From Bugulina stolonifera (taxonomy: Eukaryota; Bryozoa; Gymnolaemata; Cheilostomatida; Bugulidae), in the NCBI GenBank assembly GCA_935421135.1, contig OW285189.1:21764298-21828297 (forward strand): a DNA stretch of 64,000 bases, read 5' to 3'. Positions within the stretch are counted from its first letter, which is position 1. Every line of letters begins with the position of its first letter. The position numbers and the translations under genes are program-made. Positions 61,806 through 64,000 of this stretch are shown here, in pieces. Below the pieces are notes generated by a model. The model did not search any database. It was not told the DNA's origin and saw only the letters and a program-made list of their open reading frames with translations.

Positions 61806-64000
61806 CTTTACGTCTTACGTCTTACGTCTTCTTCTTTAGAACGTACTAGAGCTTGTTGCAAGGGGTACGCCTCATCTGATTTTGGTTTTTGTCAAGATTA
61901 CTATGGTCATATATTTATGTTATCTAACATGTTGCACTAATATAGATTTGTTCCTATGTTTATTGTAATAAATGTGACTTAAGCTCACGTATAGTCCTGG
62001 GCAGAAAGCTACCATGGTAAGCAGAAGTTTTTGCGTAGATAGTGGGTGGGTCACCTCTTGTAGTAGCTCTAGTGACAGTTGTGTTAGTAGGACGATTGTT
62101 CATCAGCTCATCATAAGTGTTAGCAAGAGCTTCGTGGTGTTCTTCATTCGCCAAAATGCGTAAGAGGAGGTTGTGTCGGTTCTTCCTGCGACGGTTGCTA
62201 AGCGTATCAAGATTAAGTTCCTTGAGGACAGCAGATATGCTAACTCTACCTTTTAAATTACAGATGTAACGCACAGCACTGTTTTGTACCATTTCAATGT
62301 TGGTAATTTGGTAATCATGGACGGGATCCCAGACGGCAGATGCATATTCCATGTGTGGCCGACAGAGACTAGTATATGCAAGTAGCTTAGCATCTTTGGT
62401 TGATCCGTGGAGTGCCCCCCTAACCATACCCAGTTGCCGTCTAGCTTTGGTGATTTGTGAACTAATATGAGAGGTGAACTTTAGATTAGATTGGATGATC
62501 ACACCCAGGTATTTAGTTTCAATGTCAGTGTCGAGTTGTGCGTCATTTAAGGTGTAATATGCCGCCGGAGCTTCCGGTTTATGATTGAAGGTCATAATCG
62601 AGCATTTGGTAGTGTTGAACGACATACACCAGGTGTTAGCCCAATCGGCCAAGGAAGTTATGTTCATCTGGAATCTTGAATGGTCCTCGTCAGTGTTGAC
62701 AGTTTGGTAAATGAGAGTGTCATCAGCGAATCTATATACTCAGGTAGATCATTTATATAGATGAGAAATAGTGTAGGGCCCAACACAGAGCCCTGTGGAA
62801 CACCTGAAGTAACTGGTAGTTCCGTCGATTTCTCTCCTGCTACTATCACTGTTTGCCTCCGGTCACGCAGGAAGTCATGAATCCAAAGCAATATTTTGTT
62901 GCTAATATTTGGTATACGGGCTAACTTAGACATAAGCAGTTGATGGGGAACTTTGTCAAAGGCTTTAGCAAAGTCCATGATAATGGCATGTATGGTGTTA
63001 CCTTTATCAACACTACGAGCTATGTCATGATAGGTGGTACAGAGTTGTGTTTCGCAGGATAATCCTCTACGAAAGCCGTGTTGGCGATTGTGCAGAACTT
63101 TATCCAGGGTGTCGTTCAGGTAGTGTAGGATAATGTGTTCCATTAGCTTGCAGGGAATGCTGGTGAGTGAGATGGGTCGGTAATTATTTGGTTGATCCGA
63201 AGCACCCCTTTTGTGGAGCGGGCTAACATGAGCAAGTTTCCAACTTTGCGGAAGTTTAGAGCATGTTAAAGAGACGTTAAATATATGTGTAAGGCAGCGG
63301 GCAGTCATGATGGGGTCGATCACCAAATCTTCTTTACGTAATCCATCCGGACCAGGGGCTTTGCCGCTTTTTAGGGCTTGTAATAGTGTTGATACTCCTT
63401 CTGGTTTGATTTCGATATTCTCATCAGCGGGGGTCACTGCCGGATAGTTAGGATCTTCAGAGATCTGGTGCTGAGAGCAGAACTGTTTGTTAAAAAAGGA
63501 GTTGAGTATTGTAGCACATTCCTTAGCATCATTTGTGCTGTTGCCACTTTCGTCCGACAACTTGAGCGGGGGTTTAGTCGATTTTCTTAACCACTTGAGA
63601 TGGTTGTAAAAGGGTTTGCTATTGCCCGATTCTAAAGGTTTGCAGACCTTATTGTCAATATAGGATTGCTTAATATCTTTTAGCATTTGCTTTCCTTGTC
63701 GCCTTTCTATCTTATATTGTCTTAAGTAGAAGGGGTTTGATGTTTTTTTTGTATTTGTTGTACATTAGCCTCTGTCTCTTTACTACTTTACGGGCAGATC
63801 TGTTGAACCATATTGGTTCGTTAGGGTTTCTGGGTTTGATAGGCTTAACTGGAACTGACTGGTTGATAGCCTTTTTTATTTGGTTAACAAACAAATTCCA
63901 CATGTTGTCAACATCGTTCATGCTTGCGAGACTAAATTTAAATTTAAATCTTGTAGCAATTCCAAAGCAAGTTGAACATAAACAACATAGACATTTACAT
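61806..64000 (-). mobile_element. Frameshifted non-LTR retrotransposon (CR1/L2/jockey-like), 5' part outside the window
   Basis: The minus strand encodes a LINE reverse transcriptase and C-terminal domain between 63921 and a stop at 61960. About 130 bp of 3' untranslated sequence follows, ending in tandem 7-bp units (GTAAGAC read leftward, about 61806-61835). Simple tandem tails rather than poly(A) are usual in CR1/L2-type LINEs. The endonuclease-coding part must lie to the right of position 64000. Confidence 0.9.
61960..63921 (-). pseudogene. LINE reverse transcriptase, broken by two frameshifts
   Basis: Three consecutive frames, 63712-63921, 62664-63686 and 61960-62667, together make one protein. 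Blocks in order: a linker with [50 protein letters not shown] with [26 protein letters not shown]; the first catalytic Asp in [14 protein letters not shown]; and [20 protein letters not shown]. The second catalytic motif FADD is present (62719-62730) but in another frame, so a small deletion near 62731-62741 separates it from the body. The other break is at an A8 run on the coding strand (63743-63750). After FADD the C-terminal frame continues with LADWANTWCMSFNTTKC. The copy is dead as it stands. Confidence 0.9.

Overview
The window reads as nuclear DNA of an early-branching marine animal, most likely a sponge. The animal assignment follows from split genes with GT/AG introns that encode metazoan proteins. 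The sponge assignment is inference, resting on AT-rich DNA, many short TACATGTA-type palindromes and compact genes with many introns. No organism-specific marker was found. The coding models below were built by hand: exons were joined where splice sites and reading phase agree and the product matches a known family.

Nine genes are present, eight on the minus strand and one on the plus strand. From left to right they are: an unidentified tail-anchored coiled-coil protein (173-3505, minus); SDHAF2, a succinate dehydrogenase assembly factor (8602-11537, minus, first exon not found); ribosomal protein L19 (18432-20548, minus); POLG2, the accessory subunit of mitochondrial DNA polymerase (22019-25331, plus); a KDEL receptor (25943-29080, minus); ADISSP/C20orf27 (30282-32182, minus); SLC25A46, a mitochondrial outer-membrane carrier-like protein (33910-38816, minus); a RASSF protein with LIM, RA and SARAH domains (40287-50865, minus); and a ZYG11-family substrate receptor of CUL2 ubiquitin ligase (52091-60641, minus). 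POLG2 is head-to-head with RPL19 and tail-to-tail with the KDEL receptor; the other neighbouring genes lie in tandem. These are unrelated housekeeping and signalling genes, not an operon-like system. SDHAF2, POLG2 and SLC25A46 all act in mitochondria, which may be chance.

Mobile DNA fills introns and intergenic space. There is a degenerate hAT transposon with 14-bp inverted ends and an 8-bp target duplication in intron 1 of the first gene, with an LTR-like insertion inside it. A second, related LTR lies at about 15.6-16.1 kb. There are three clear and one possible non-autonomous inverted-repeat DNA elements, one clear and one possible tRNA-derived SINE, and a frameshifted CR1/L2/jockey-like LINE that runs off the right edge.

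The least explained signal is a set of short imperfect hairpins (about 20-100 bp) scattered through introns and intergenic DNA. They fall into at least three sequence families: stems built on GTTGTCCTCTCT, stems built on CATAGAG, and stems built on AGAGCCATTGAG. The octamer TAGGCCTA also occurs at least 15 times outside exons, far above what base composition predicts. No prokaryotic system, CRISPR array, tRNA gene or rRNA gene was seen.
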